This document shows, one piece after another, positions 1 to 8,812 of a DNA stretch of 64,000 nt. The notes below the pieces were generated by a model that made no database searches, was not told the origin of the DNA, and saw only the letters and a program-made list of their open reading frames with translations. Source of the DNA: Collinsella ihumii (GTDB lineage Bacteria > Actinomycetota > Coriobacteriia > Coriobacteriales > Coriobacteriaceae); the NCBI RefSeq assembly GCF_900046475.1, contig NZ_FCOU01000003.1, positions 159,713 through 223,712 on the forward strand. The letters run 5' to 3'. The translations under genes and the position numbers were made by a program. Positions within the stretch are counted from its first letter, which is position 1; each line of letters opens with the position of its first letter.

Positions 1-290
1 GGCGGCGCCGGGCGCCAGCACGCCGATCTTGCGGCCGAAGTACGCGCTCGCCATGGCGGGGTTGTTCTGGAACAGCATCGTCATGGCCTCACCCCAGCCC
101 ACGTTGGGCATAGCGGCGTTGTGGCGCTGGATGATGAGGAAGACCTTCAGGCTCTCGAGCATGTCGTGCGTGTAGGCATCGGTGCCCATGTGCACCGGGA
201 TGCCGCGACGGAAGAACTCGAGCACCGGCGCGCAACCCACGGCGTTGCCCATGTTGGACTCGGGGTTGTTGACGACGTCGGTGCCGGTCT
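1..290 (-). pseudogene. Duplicated internal fragment of ssnA (assembly artefact)
   Basis: These bases repeat 3058-3347 almost exactly; I see two mismatches, at 276 and 279, near the junction. They encode residues of about 278-374 of the SsnA protein annotated at 2827-4179, with no start or stop of their own. The copy ends where a Tn5 mosaic-end sequence begins at 300, so it is best explained as a chimeric read or scaffold join, not a natural duplication. Nothing here should be counted as a gene. Confidence 0.9.
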
Positions 291-299
291 AGTTGGTGA

Positions 300-337
300 C
301 TGTCGCTGATACACATCGAGATGTGTATAAGGGACAG
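300..337. other. Back-to-back Tn5/Nextera mosaic ends (library artefact)
   Basis: Positions 300-318 match the 19-base Tn5 mosaic end at 16 of 19 positions, and 319-337 match its reverse complement at 18 of 19. Two facing mosaic ends with no insert between them are the signature of adapter dimers or ligated tagmentation fragments. Translation across it gives peptides such as LIHIS or MCIRD, which are typical of adapter read-through. It marks a false junction between the ssnA fragment and the ygfK gene. Confidence 0.95.
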
Positions 338-2623
338 GGTCTCGCCCGTCGGCTCGGGCGCGCGGCGGCCGGAGGCGTCCGGCTCGCCGAGCTTCATGAC
401 GTTGCAGGTGAGCTGGCCGTCGGCGAGCGACACCGGGGCGAGCAGCTCCATGAACTCGACGCCGTCGGCGAGCGCGAAGTCCAGCTCCTCCTCGTCGGCG
501 GGCATCTGGGCCTTCGTGCGGCGGTACACCAGGCGCACGTTCTCGACGCCGTCGGCGCGCTTGGCCACGCGTGCGGCGTCCATGGCGGTGTTGCCGGCGC
601 CGATGACCACGACGTCCGTGCCGAGATTCAGGGTCTCGGGAGCCTTCTTGGCGGCCTCGAGGAACTCGAGGACGTCCATCTCGGCGCCCTCTGCCAGACC
701 GGCGGAACCGGGCAGCCAGGCGCCGGTCGCCACGACGACGTCGGTGTAGCCCTCGGCCTTGAGCGCGTCGACGGACTCGACGCGGGCGTTCAGCTTGACC
801 TCGACGCCGAAGGCGCGGCAGAGCTCGACGTCGGCGTCGATGTCGGCGCTCGCGATGCGGAACTCGGGGATCACATGGCGCACGATGCCGCCCAGGGAGT
901 CCTTGGCCTCGAAGATGGTGACGGGCACGCCGGCGCGCGAGAGGAAGAACGCCACGGCCAGACCGGCGGGGCCGCCGCCCACGACGGCGACGTTCTTGTC
1001 GGAAGCCACCTTGCCCGCCTGGGCCTGCAGCTTGGGCAGCACGGTCGCGAACGCCTCGCGCGCGGCGCGCAGCTTGCTCGCGCGGATCTGGGCACCCTCG
1101 GGCTCATAGAAGGCGCGCTCGCAGCTCTTGCCGCACGGATGCGGGCAGATGGTGCCGGTGATGTGCGGCAGCGCGTTGCGCTCGATGATGATGGAGAACG
1201 CGTCCTCGAAGCGGCCCTCCTCCACGGCGGCCAGGTAGGCAGGGATGTCCTGGGAGATCGGGCAGCCGGTGCGGCAGGGCGCGGTGAAGCAGTCCGTCAG
1301 CGGCACGCCGCCGGGGACCTTGGCGGAGGGCAGCTTGCGCAGCGGGTTGCGATACAGCGGGTTCACGAGCGAGTCCGCCTGGATCTTGGTCACGGCCTCG
1401 AGGGAGACGCCCTCGAAGGCGCGGCCGTCCAGGTTGTCGAACTCGCCGGCGATCTGGCTCATGCGCTCGTAGCCGCCGGGCTTGAGCACATCGGTCGCCA
1501 GGGTGATCGGCCAGATGCCCGCGTCGTACAGCGAGCGGATGTTGTAGATGGTGGCGCCGCCGGAATAGGAGATGCGCAGGCGGCCGTCGAACTGCTCGGT
1601 GATGCGGCGCGCGAGCTCGATGGTGAGCGAGAACAGCGTGCGGCCGCTCATGTACATCTCGTCGCTCGGCAGCTCGCCGCGGGTGACGTCGACCGGGAAG
1701 GTGTTCGTGAGCTTGACGCCGAAGTCCAGGCCGCGCTCGGAGGTGAGCTTGATCAGGCGCTCGAACATCGGGACGGCGTCGGCCCACTGCAGGTCCTCGA
1801 GGAAGTGCTTGTCATCGAAGGCGATGTAGTCGAATCCGAGCTCGTCGAGGCGCGCGCGGGCGAAGTCGTAGCCCAGCAGCGTCGGGTTGCACTTGATGTA
1901 GGTGTTCAGGTTCTTCTCGGTGATGAGATAGGTCGCGATGCGCTCGATCTCATCGGGCGGACAGCCGTGCAGCGTGGACTCGGTGATGGAGTTGGACACG
2001 CGCGCGGGGATGGCGTCGACGAAGTCAGCGTCCACGTGCTCGAAGCGGTCGAGGTTCGCAAGCGCCCACGCGCGGCACTCGGCCCAGACCTCGGAGCCCG
2101 AGGCGTCCTTCATGCCCTCGATGTAGGCGTCGACCTTGGGCGACTTGATGCCCTCGAGGTCGTACCCGACGCTCATGTTGAACACGAAGCCGTCCGGCTC
2201 GCCCAGGCCGTACTCACGCGCGATCAGGTGGCAGGCGAACCACGCCTTGACGTACTCGGCATAGGCCTGCGGCACCTCGAGCTCGGTGGACCACTCGCAG
2301 TTGTAGCACTCGTCGGCCGCGGTGATGCAGGGCTTGTTCACGCATGCGGACAGCTCCTCGCCGTCCATGATCTGCACGGTCTTCAGCTCGAAGAAACGCG
2401 AGCCGGCCACGTAGGCGGCGATGATGTTCTGCGCGAGCTGCGTGTTGGGGCCGGCGGCCGGGCCGAAGGGCGTCTCGATCTTCTCGTCGAAGATGGGAAG
2501 CGCGCCCTCCTTGTTGGCGGTCACCATCTTGCGCACGCCGAAGATGGAGCCCTGGGTCTCATGCTCGGTCAGCACCCAGTCCATCAGGTTCGAAAACGGG
2601 ATGGGCCTCATGATGTCGCTCAT
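338..2623 (-). CDS. ygfK: YgfK-type FeS/FAD oxidoreductase, C-terminus missing
   Basis: About 762 residues of a YgfK-family oxidoreductase. Residues 1-430 form a dihydroorotate-dehydrogenase-like barrel. Cysteine motifs near 444 (CFTAPCRTGCP) and 494 (CPHPCGKSC) are Fer4_20-type iron-sulfur sites. A first nucleotide-binding motif (VVGGGPAGLA) lies near 547 and a second (VVIGAGNTAMDAA) near 674. E. coli YgfK is roughly 1030 residues, so the last 250 or so, including the expected ferredoxin-like tail, are absent. The reading frame runs straight into the adapter artefact at 337, so the truncation is technical. The gene precedes ssnA on the same strand, as in known purine and selenium-dependent hydroxylase loci, where YgfK is thought to act as a redox partner. 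The start has AGGAG about 7 bases upstream. Confidence 0.88.
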
Positions 2624-2826
2624 ACTGATCTCCTCTGTGCCATGCGGGGCACTTCCCCCGCATGCGTTGCGCCCGCGATGCGCCCACGGGCGAGTACCGA
2701 TTGCAAGCGGGGCCGCCGGTCGGGTCGCTGCCGGCGATGCAGCGCCCCGACCGCGGTTGCGCGGCCCCGCGTGATGCCATATCGTGCGAACCCGGGCGTC
2801 GCCGGGGCCGCACAGGGCACCCGCGC
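2624..2826. other. ygfK-ssnA spacer
   Basis: About 200 GC-rich bases between the ygfK start and the ssnA stop. I see short GC hairpins but no T-run terminator and no convincing promoter, so co-transcription or a separate promoter for ygfK cannot be decided from sequence. Confidence 0.4.
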
Positions 2827-4179
2827 CTAGTAGACGCGGTCGTTGAGCGTGCCCCAGAGCTTCTTGGACTGCTCCATCGTCCAGGCGTTGATGCGCTCCT
2901 CGTCGAACGCGACGAACTCGCGGTCCTTGTAGAGCACGCGGCCGTTGACGATGGTGGTGCGGCAGTTCTTGCCCATCATGCCGAACAGCATGTGGCCGTC
3001 GACGTTCTCCTCGGAGAACGGCGTGAACTTCGGGTAGTCCATCACGATGACGTCGGCGGCGGCGCCGGGCGCCAGCACGCCGATCTTGCGGCCGAAGTAC
3101 GCGCTCGCCATGGCGGGGTTGTTCTGGAACAGCATCGTCATGGCCTCACCCCAGCCCACGTTGGGCATAGCGGCGTTGTGGCGCTGGATGATGAGGAAGA
3201 CCTTCAGGCTCTCGAGCATGTCGTGCGTGTAGGCATCGGTGCCCATGTGCACCGGGATGCCGCGACGGAAGAACTCGAGCACCGGCGCGCAACCCACGGC
3301 GTTGCCCATGTTGGACTCGGGGTTGTTGACGATGTTGGTGCCGGTCTCCTTGATGATGTCCATCTCGGCGGGCGTCACGTGGATGCAGTGGCCGAGCATG
3401 GTGCGCGGGCCCAGCAGGTCGTGCTGCAGCAGGCGCTCGATCGGGGAGATGCCGCCGCGGTTCAAGCGGGAGTCCCACACGTCGTTCATGCCCTCGCACA
3501 CGTGGATGTGGAAGCCCGTGAGGCCGTTGTTGGCCTCGGCCATCTTGTCCATGGTCTCGTCGGACAGCGTGAAGGTGGCGTGCCCGCCGAACATGGCGGC
3601 GATCATGGAGTTGCCCTCGGCCTGGGCCTTCGCCGCCCACTGGGCGAACTCGGCGTTCTCGGCGATGGACTGGTCGCGCTTCTCGTCGCCGCGGCGGTCG
3701 GAGGTCTCGTAGCACAGGCACGCGCGGATGCCCGTCTCCTCGCAGACGTCCTTGATGGCGAACAGCGAACCGGGGATCTCGCAGAAGCTCGCATGGTGGT
3801 CGAAGATCGTGGTCACGCCGTCGCGCAGGCTGTCGAGTACCGTGGCGTAGGCGCTCGCACGCGTGCCGTCGAGCGTGAGGTTGTCATCGATCTTCCACCA
3901 CTGCTGCTCGAGGTTCTCGAGGAAGTTTGTGGGGTTGCAGCCCTTGATGGCAAGGCCGCGGGCAAGGCCGGAGTAGATGTGGGTGTGGCAATTCACGAGA
4001 CCGGGCATGATGATGCCGCCGTGGGCGTCCACGTACTCCGCATCGGGGTGCGCCGCAGCCAGCTCGTCTTCTGCGCCCACCTCGACGATCGCGTCGCCGT
4101 CGATGAGCACCGCCCCGCGCTCCAGATAGGGCTTCTCCTCGTCACGCGTGACGACTGACCCGTTACCTACGATGAGCAT
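2827..4179 (-). CDS. ssnA: SsnA-family aminohydrolase
   Basis: A 450-residue metal-dependent amidohydrolase-superfamily enzyme of the SsnA type, the family found beside selenium-dependent molybdenum hydroxylases and purine degradation genes. Metal ligands are visible as H65 and H67 (NCHTHIYSG), H226 (HIHVCEG) and D315 (GTDAYTHD), with H200 (GGHATFT) nearby. The chlorohydrolase/guanine-deaminase fold suggests hydrolytic deamination or ring opening of a purine-derived intermediate in the cytoplasm. The exact substrate is not settled for the family. The gene sits between ygfK and the purine permease on the same strand. Part of it is duplicated at positions 1-290 through an assembly artefact. The start ATG follows an AAGGAG ribosome binding site. 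Confidence 0.9.
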   Translation of the reverse strand: MLIVGNGSVVTRDEEKPYLERGAVLIDGDAIVEVGAEDELAAAHPDAEYVDAHGGIIMPGLVNCHTHIYSGLARGLAIKGCNPTNFLENLEQQWWKIDDNLTLDGTRASAYATVLDSLRDGVTTIFDHHASFCEIPGSLFAIKDVCEETGIRACLCYETSDRRGDEKRDQSIAENAEFAQWAAKAQAEGNSMIAAMFGGHATFTLSDETMDKMAEANNGLTGFHIHVCEGMNDVWDSRLNRGGISPIERLLQHDLLGPRTMLGHCIHVTPAEMDIIKETGTNIVNNPESNMGNAVGCAPVLEFFRRGIPVHMGTDAYTHDMLESLKVFLIIQRHNAAMPNVGWGEAMTMLFQNNPAMASAYFGRKIGVLAPGAAADVIVMDYPKFTPFSEENVDGHMLFGMMGKNCRTTIVNGRVLYKDREFVAFDEERINAWTMEQSKKLWGTLNDRVY

Positions 4180-4298
4180 GGGTTCTCCTTTCGTCGTCTA
4201 AGGCGGGGTTTAACACCTCGGACTATGTGTTGTGCGGCGCGCCGAGAACCGGCCGACGGGCACCTCCCCCGCCTTCGCGCCTAAATGCCGAAACGGAA

Positions 4299-4328
4299 GC
4301 GGACCCGGACGGCATGCGCCGGGTCCGC
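4299..4328 (-). terminator. Terminator downstream of the purine permease
   Basis: Inverted arms GCGGACCCGG (4299-4308) and CCGGGTCCGC (4319-4328) form a strong hairpin. On the minus strand it is followed by TTCCGTTT. It lies just after the permease stop codon, so it probably ends that transcript and separates it from ssnA. Confidence 0.75.
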
Positions 4329-4362
4329 TGCACGGGATAACGCCCCCGCACGCGATCGCGTC

Positions 4363-5769
4363 TTATTTCTTGTGGTCGGGCAGAACGGCGCCGACGGCGG
4401 CCTCCTTGGCGGCATCGACGTGCTGGTCCACAGGAGGAGTCGGAGGAAGCACCAGGTTCAGGATGATCGCCATGATGGCGCACGGCGTGATGGCGTTGGA
4501 GCCCACGACCGTGGAGATCCAGGTGGGCATGCCCTCGCCGGCCAGGCAGCCGGAGGCCATCCAGATGCCGAGGCCGAACACGACCGAGGTGCCCACGATG
4601 GTGGCCACGCGCTGGGTCAGGCCCTCCTTGGTGAACATGCGGATGCCGTTCATGGTGATGGTGCCGAACACGCCGACCGTCGCGCCGCCGATGACCGGCT
4701 GCGGGATGGCGGTCAGCACCGCGGAGAGCTGCGGGAACAGGCCCGCCAGCGCGAAGACGGCGGCAACGATGACGAACACCCACTTGTTGATGACCTTGTT
4801 CGAGGCGATGATGCCGACGTTCTGGCCGAGAGCGCTCGTGGGCAGGCCGCCCAGGAAGGCGGAGATGATGCTCGTGACGCCCTGGGAGACGATGGCGCCG
4901 GAGAGCTCGCGCTCCTCGGGCATGCGGTCGATGGAGCCCAGGCAGGCGGCCGACACGTCGCCGATGACCTGGATGGCGACCATGGGGTACACCACGGCGA
5001 GCGTGATGCAGACCTCGGGATGGAACTCGAGCGGATAGGGCATGATCTTGGGCAGCGCGAAGATGCCCGCGGAGCCCACGCTCGAGAAGTCGAGCATGCC
5101 GAAGGGCGCGGACACGAGGATGCCCACGATCATGCCGAAGAACACGCTGCCGAGCTTCAGGGTGCCCTTGGTGAAGTTGGACAGGAAGAACACCACGGCG
5201 AACGTGATGAGCGCCACGATCCAGCTCTGCGGGGTGCCCCAGATGGGCGTGCCCTCGCCGCCGGCCATGTACTTGACGGCCGTCGGATACAGCGAGACGC
5301 CGATGGTGAAGATGACCGTGCCGGTCACGACCGGCGGGAACAGGTTCTTGAGCTTGCTGTAGAACAAGCCGAACAGGATCGCCGCGATGCCGCCGACGAT
5401 CTCGCCGCCGAGCAGCGACCCGAAGGAGAAGTCGGCGCCCATGGCCTGCAGAGCCGGCAGGAAGGCGAACGAGACGCCCATGACGATGGGCAGGCCGCCG
5501 CCGATGCGGCGGAACGGGGCGAACGCCTGCAGCGCGGTGTCGATGGCGGACAGGATCAGTGCGACCTGGATGATGTCGGTGCGCTGCTGGGCGGTCCAGC
5601 CGTAGACCGACGCGATGATGATGGCGGGCGTGATGATGCCGGCAAACGAGGCGAGAACGTGCTGCAGGGCGCACGGCAGCATGTCCTTGATGGGGGGCAA
5701 GCCCTCGCGCGTGAATAGGAAGTCGTGCGCACTCGCAGACTTCGTTGCCGAAGCGGTCTGTTGCGTCAT
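4363..5769 (-). CDS. NCS2-family purine (xanthine/urate) permease
   Basis: A 468-residue polytopic membrane protein of the nucleobase-cation symporter-2 family, with about 12-14 hydrophobic helices by eye. Family marks are the QH motif in the first helix (ALQHVLASFAG) and the later signature LGQNVGIIASNKV, which resembles xanthine and urate carriers of the UacT/PbuX kind more than uracil carriers. It would import a purine base with protons for the hydroxylase and SsnA encoded beside it. I start it at 5769 because a GAGGGG ribosome binding site lies about 8 bases upstream; an in-frame ATG at 5787 lacks one. A promoter overlapped by a perfect inverted repeat lies upstream (5924-5990). The exact purine is not certain. 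Confidence 0.88.
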   Translation of the reverse strand: MTQQTASATKSASAHDFLFTREGLPPIKDMLPCALQHVLASFAGIITPAIIIASVYGWTAQQRTDIIQVALILSAIDTALQAFAPFRRIGGGLPIVMGVSFAFLPALQAMGADFSFGSLLGGEIVGGIAAILFGLFYSKLKNLFPPVVTGTVIFTIGVSLYPTAVKYMAGGEGTPIWGTPQSWIVALITFAVVFFLSNFTKGTLKLGSVFFGMIVGILVSAPFGMLDFSSVGSAGIFALPKIMPYPLEFHPEVCITLAVVYPMVAIQVIGDVSAACLGSIDRMPEERELSGAIVSQGVTSIISAFLGGLPTSALGQNVGIIASNKVINKWVFVIVAAVFALAGLFPQLSAVLTAIPQPVIGGATVGVFGTITMNGIRMFTKEGLTQRVATIVGTSVVFGLGIWMASGCLAGEGMPTWISTVVGSNAITPCAIMAIILNLVLPPTPPVDQHVDAAKEAAVGAVLPDHKK

Positions 5770-6112
5770 AGGCGTGTCCCCTCTCATGAGTTGCGCGCCT
5801 GCAGCACCCGTAGCTTCAACAAGCGCGCCGCCGCCCCCTCATGAGGCGGCGTTCCATATACATGACGGGGGCCGGATTGGCCCCAACATTGATGAGCGAT
5901 CCCTCGTTGCTTCTCAATGCTTACAAACAATCAGTTAGGCTAACTGATTGTTTGCAGTTCTTGTATAACCCTCCGTTCACCCGCATTCAAGAAATTACCT
6001 GCAAGGCGTCGGTGAGCGGTCTGTTCCTACCGCTCACCGACCGGTGAACGGTAACCAAACTTTTTGTTTGGCATCTCCCCGGTGAGGATAAGCTCGTCGC
6101 CTTGTCTTGCTT
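5770..6112. other. Purine permease control region
   Basis: This 343-base gap holds the permease promoter and operator (listed separately). It also holds an inverted repeat around 6014-6044 (CGGTGAGCGGT paired with ACCGCTCACCG) that may end the upstream lipoprotein transcript. No additional gene is visible. Confidence 0.6.
5924..5990 (-). promoter_or_regulatory. Permease promoter with a 31-base palindromic operator
   Basis: On the minus strand a -35 TTGAAT (5985-5990) and a -10 TATACA (5962-5967) are 17 bases apart. Immediately downstream lies a perfect inverted repeat with 15-base arms, CAAACAATCAGTTAG (5924-5938) and CTAACTGATTGTTTG (5940-5954), around one base. It would overlap the transcription start, a usual place for a repressor site. 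The half-site CAATCAGTTTG recurs at 7135-7145 upstream of the lipoprotein gene. Confidence 0.7.
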
Positions 6113-7099
6113 CTACCCGATAAACGTGCCCTGTGCGATCTGGTCGGCGATGCCGGCATAGCGCTCTTGGATGAACGGTTCGACCAGCACGTCGGACAGG
6201 GTCCCGATGCCCACGCCGCCGGTCGAGGCGTCCCCGGTCACCGTCTTGTTGCCGAACGACCCGCTCTCGATGTCGCGGAAGGCGTTGCGCATCATCATGT
6301 CGTTGTCGGTGAGCACCGATCCCGCGATGACCTGGTCGTAGGAGCTTCCCGCGTCGTTGGGCTGGGCGATGGCCATGCCGCGGCCGAGGTCGTACAGGGC
6401 GCGGCGGGCACCGGCGTCCACGATCGACGCGTCGCCGAACAGGACGTCCACGTTCTTTTGCTCGACCATCTCGGTCGCGATCTCGTAGCCGCGCTCCTCG
6501 TCGGCAAACGAGTCGGCGTAATCCTCGACCACCTGGATGTTCGCGTTGATGGCGCGCGCGGCCGCCTCGTAGTTCGCCACCTTCTCCTTGGTGCCCTCAA
6601 GGCCCGTGCCGCCGATGAACCCGATGACGCCGGTCTTGGAGATGAGGCCCGCGAGCGCGCCGGCGAGCTGGCCGATCTGCGCGTTGTTCGGGACGAGGTT
6701 CTCGACGTTGTCGCGCTCGAAGTCGCCGTTCAGCACGATGAACTTGATGTCCTCGTGCTCGGCGGCAGCCTGGTCGACGGCCTCGGCGTACTGCGCGCCC
6801 GGGGCGAAGATGATGGTGCAGCCGTCGTCGATGAGATCCCCGATGGCGTCCTCCCAGTCGTCCTTATCGACATGCTGCGTGTAGGTGTGCTCCCACTGGT
6901 GTGCCTCAGAAGCGCTGACCAAGGCGTTGTAGCAGCTCTCGCCCCAGCCGCCGTCATCGATGGCGCCGTCGATGAACATGCCCGCCTTGTAGGAGCGCTC
7001 CTCGGCGCAGGCGGAAAGCGACAGGGGCAGCGCGGCGGCGCAGGCGGCGGCCACCGTGCAACGGATCACGTTTCTGCGGCTGATCGAATGTGCGTCCAT
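6113..7099 (-). CDS. BMP/PnrA-family substrate-binding lipoprotein
   Basis: A 328-residue exported lipoprotein of the basic membrane protein family, whose best-known members (PnrA/TmpC) bind purine nucleosides for ABC importers. The N-terminus has twin arginines (ISRRNVIR), a hydrophobic stretch and a lipobox ending in LSAC. The mature part has the BMP pattern (GAIDDGGWGESCYNA, GFIGGTGLEG). Its place between the purine permease and the molybdenum hydroxylase supports purine or nucleoside binding. No ABC ATPase or permease gene is present nearby, so it either docks with a transporter encoded elsewhere or acts as a sensor. I use the ATG at 7099, which has AAGG at good spacing; a GTG at 7108 is the alternative. 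Confidence 0.82.
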   Translation of the reverse strand: MDAHSISRRNVIRCTVAAACAAALPLSLSACAEERSYKAGMFIDGAIDDGGWGESCYNALVSASEAHQWEHTYTQHVDKDDWEDAIGDLIDDGCTIIFAPGAQYAEAVDQAAAEHEDIKFIVLNGDFERDNVENLVPNNAQIGQLAGALAGLISKTGVIGFIGGTGLEGTKEKVANYEAAARAINANIQVVEDYADSFADEERGYEIATEMVEQKNVDVLFGDASIVDAGARRALYDLGRGMAIAQPNDAGSSYDQVIAGSVLTDNDMMMRNAFRDIESGSFGNKTVTGDASTGGVGIGTLSDVLVEPFIQERYAGIADQIAQGTFIG

Positions 7100-7234
7100 G
7101 TCAATCACCTTTCAACCATGAAAAAGTCTTTCACCAATCAGTTTGTTGAACCTGCCGGACCTTGCCCCCAACAGGGCAACCAGCGGTGGGAATAATCGGT
7201 ATACGGTGCGCTAACTCGACATTCCTGAAATTCC

Positions 7235-7246
7235 GGGGACAGTCCC
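7235..7246. repeat. Short GGGGAC extragenic palindrome
   Basis: GGGGACAGTCCC is an 11-base GGGAC-A-GTCCC palindrome in a spacer. It resembles the cores of the longer GGGGACG hairpins at 12748-12813 and 30741-30806. On its own it is weak evidence for a REP-like element. Confidence 0.35.
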
Positions 7247-7367
7247 TAATAATTCACCATGAGGGGGTCGCTGATTCATGCGGGACCGAACGGCGCGCGC
7301 GGAGGGATCTTGAGGGGACGGCGCGTGCCGCTCGGCCCCGCATGATGCTTCGACCCGGATTGCAGAC

Positions 7368-7411
7368 GGGGCGAGGGCCTGGCGGATCTATCCCCGCCGG
7401 ACCCTCGCCCC
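7368..7411 (-). terminator. Hairpin after the hydroxylase operon
   Basis: Arms GGGGCGAGGG (7368-7377) and CCCTCGCCCC (7402-7411), with an inner GGCGG/CCGCC stem, lie directly after the 2Fe-2S subunit stop. There is no T-run on the minus strand, so it may stabilise the 3' end or act only weakly as a terminator. Confidence 0.5.
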
Positions 7412-7417
7412 CATCGG

Positions 7418-7932
<515 letters not shown>

Positions 7933-7936
<4 letters not shown>

Positions 7937-8811
7937 GCGTCAGCACCTCCCTTGATGGCCGTCTCGCGAATCAGGCGGCGGGACAGCTCGGCGATCAGCT
8001 GAAGGCGGAACTCCTTGGAAGCACGCCAGCTCGTACGCGGGTTCATCTCCTCGCAGGCAAGATCGCCCACGGCGGCCACGGCCTCGTCGACGGCAAGCCC
8101 GCGAAGCGCGTCCTCGGTGGCGACGGCGCGCTTGGGATAGGGTCCCGCCACGCCGAACGCCAGGCGGATGTCGGCGATGCGAGCGCGATCGGCATCCATC
8201 TTGACCAGGCAGCTCACGCCCATCGTGGCGATCTCGAGCGCCTCGCGCTTGCCGTACTTGTAGTACGTGCCGGCAAACCCCTCGTAGCCCGCACGGGGAA
8301 AGCGGATGCACACGAGCACCTCGTCGTGCGCGCGGCTCGTGCGGCCGGGCCCCGTGTACCACTCGGATACCGGGATGTCGCGGTCGCCTTTCGGCCCCCG
8401 CACGCGCATGACGGCATCGTAGGCCACGACGCTCGAGGCGGTATCGGCCGACGTGATGCCGTTGCACACGTTGCCGCCGATGGTGCCCACCGCGCGCAGC
8501 TGCGGGCCGCCCGGGGTGTCGGCCGCCATGCACAGGGCCTGCAGGTGCTCGGCCACGATCGGATCCTCATGGATCTCGCGGAACGTGCACGCCGCGCCGA
8601 TCTCGATGGTGCCGTCGTCGCACATGCGGATGCCGCGAAGCTCGGGCAGGTTGTGGATGGACACCAGGCGGCAGCCGGCGTGGCGCCCCTCGCGGATCTG
8701 CACGAGCACGTCGGTGCCCGCCGAGATGATGATGGCCTCGGGGTCCGCCGCAAGGGCAGCCACGGCGTCGTCCACCGAGGTGGAGAGGTGGATGGATTCG
8801 AAGTCGTACAT
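7933..8811 (-). CDS. xdhB: Molybdenum hydroxylase, FAD-binding subunit
   Basis: A 292-residue FAD-binding subunit of the CO dehydrogenase/xanthine dehydrogenase flavoprotein family. FAD-contact motifs are visible near residues 30-43 (SAGTDVLVQIREG) and 109-118 (GTIGGNVCNG), followed by the usual C-terminal CO_deh_flav_C domain. It would receive electrons from the 2Fe-2S subunit and hand them to NAD or another acceptor. One base separates it from the molybdenum subunit gene, and it overlaps the 2Fe-2S gene by 4 bases, so the three genes form one operon. Confidence 0.93.
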
Positions 8812-8812
8812 A

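Larger units (their letters stand above)
7100..7417. other. Lipoprotein upstream region and end of the hydroxylase operon
   Basis: Contains the operator-like half-site CAATCAGTTTG (7135-7145), a short GGGACAGTCCC palindrome (7236-7246) and a GC-rich hairpin (7368-7411). No open reading frame here looks genuine. Confidence 0.5.

Noticed and set aside
89-2623. 844-residue frame reading YgfK straight into an SsnA-derived tail
   Set aside because: The join is made of Tn5 mosaic ends, and the tail translates the duplicated ssnA fragment out of frame.
293-2830. 845-residue plus-strand open frame opposite ygfK
   Set aside because: Starts inside the adapter artefact and is antisense to a conserved gene.
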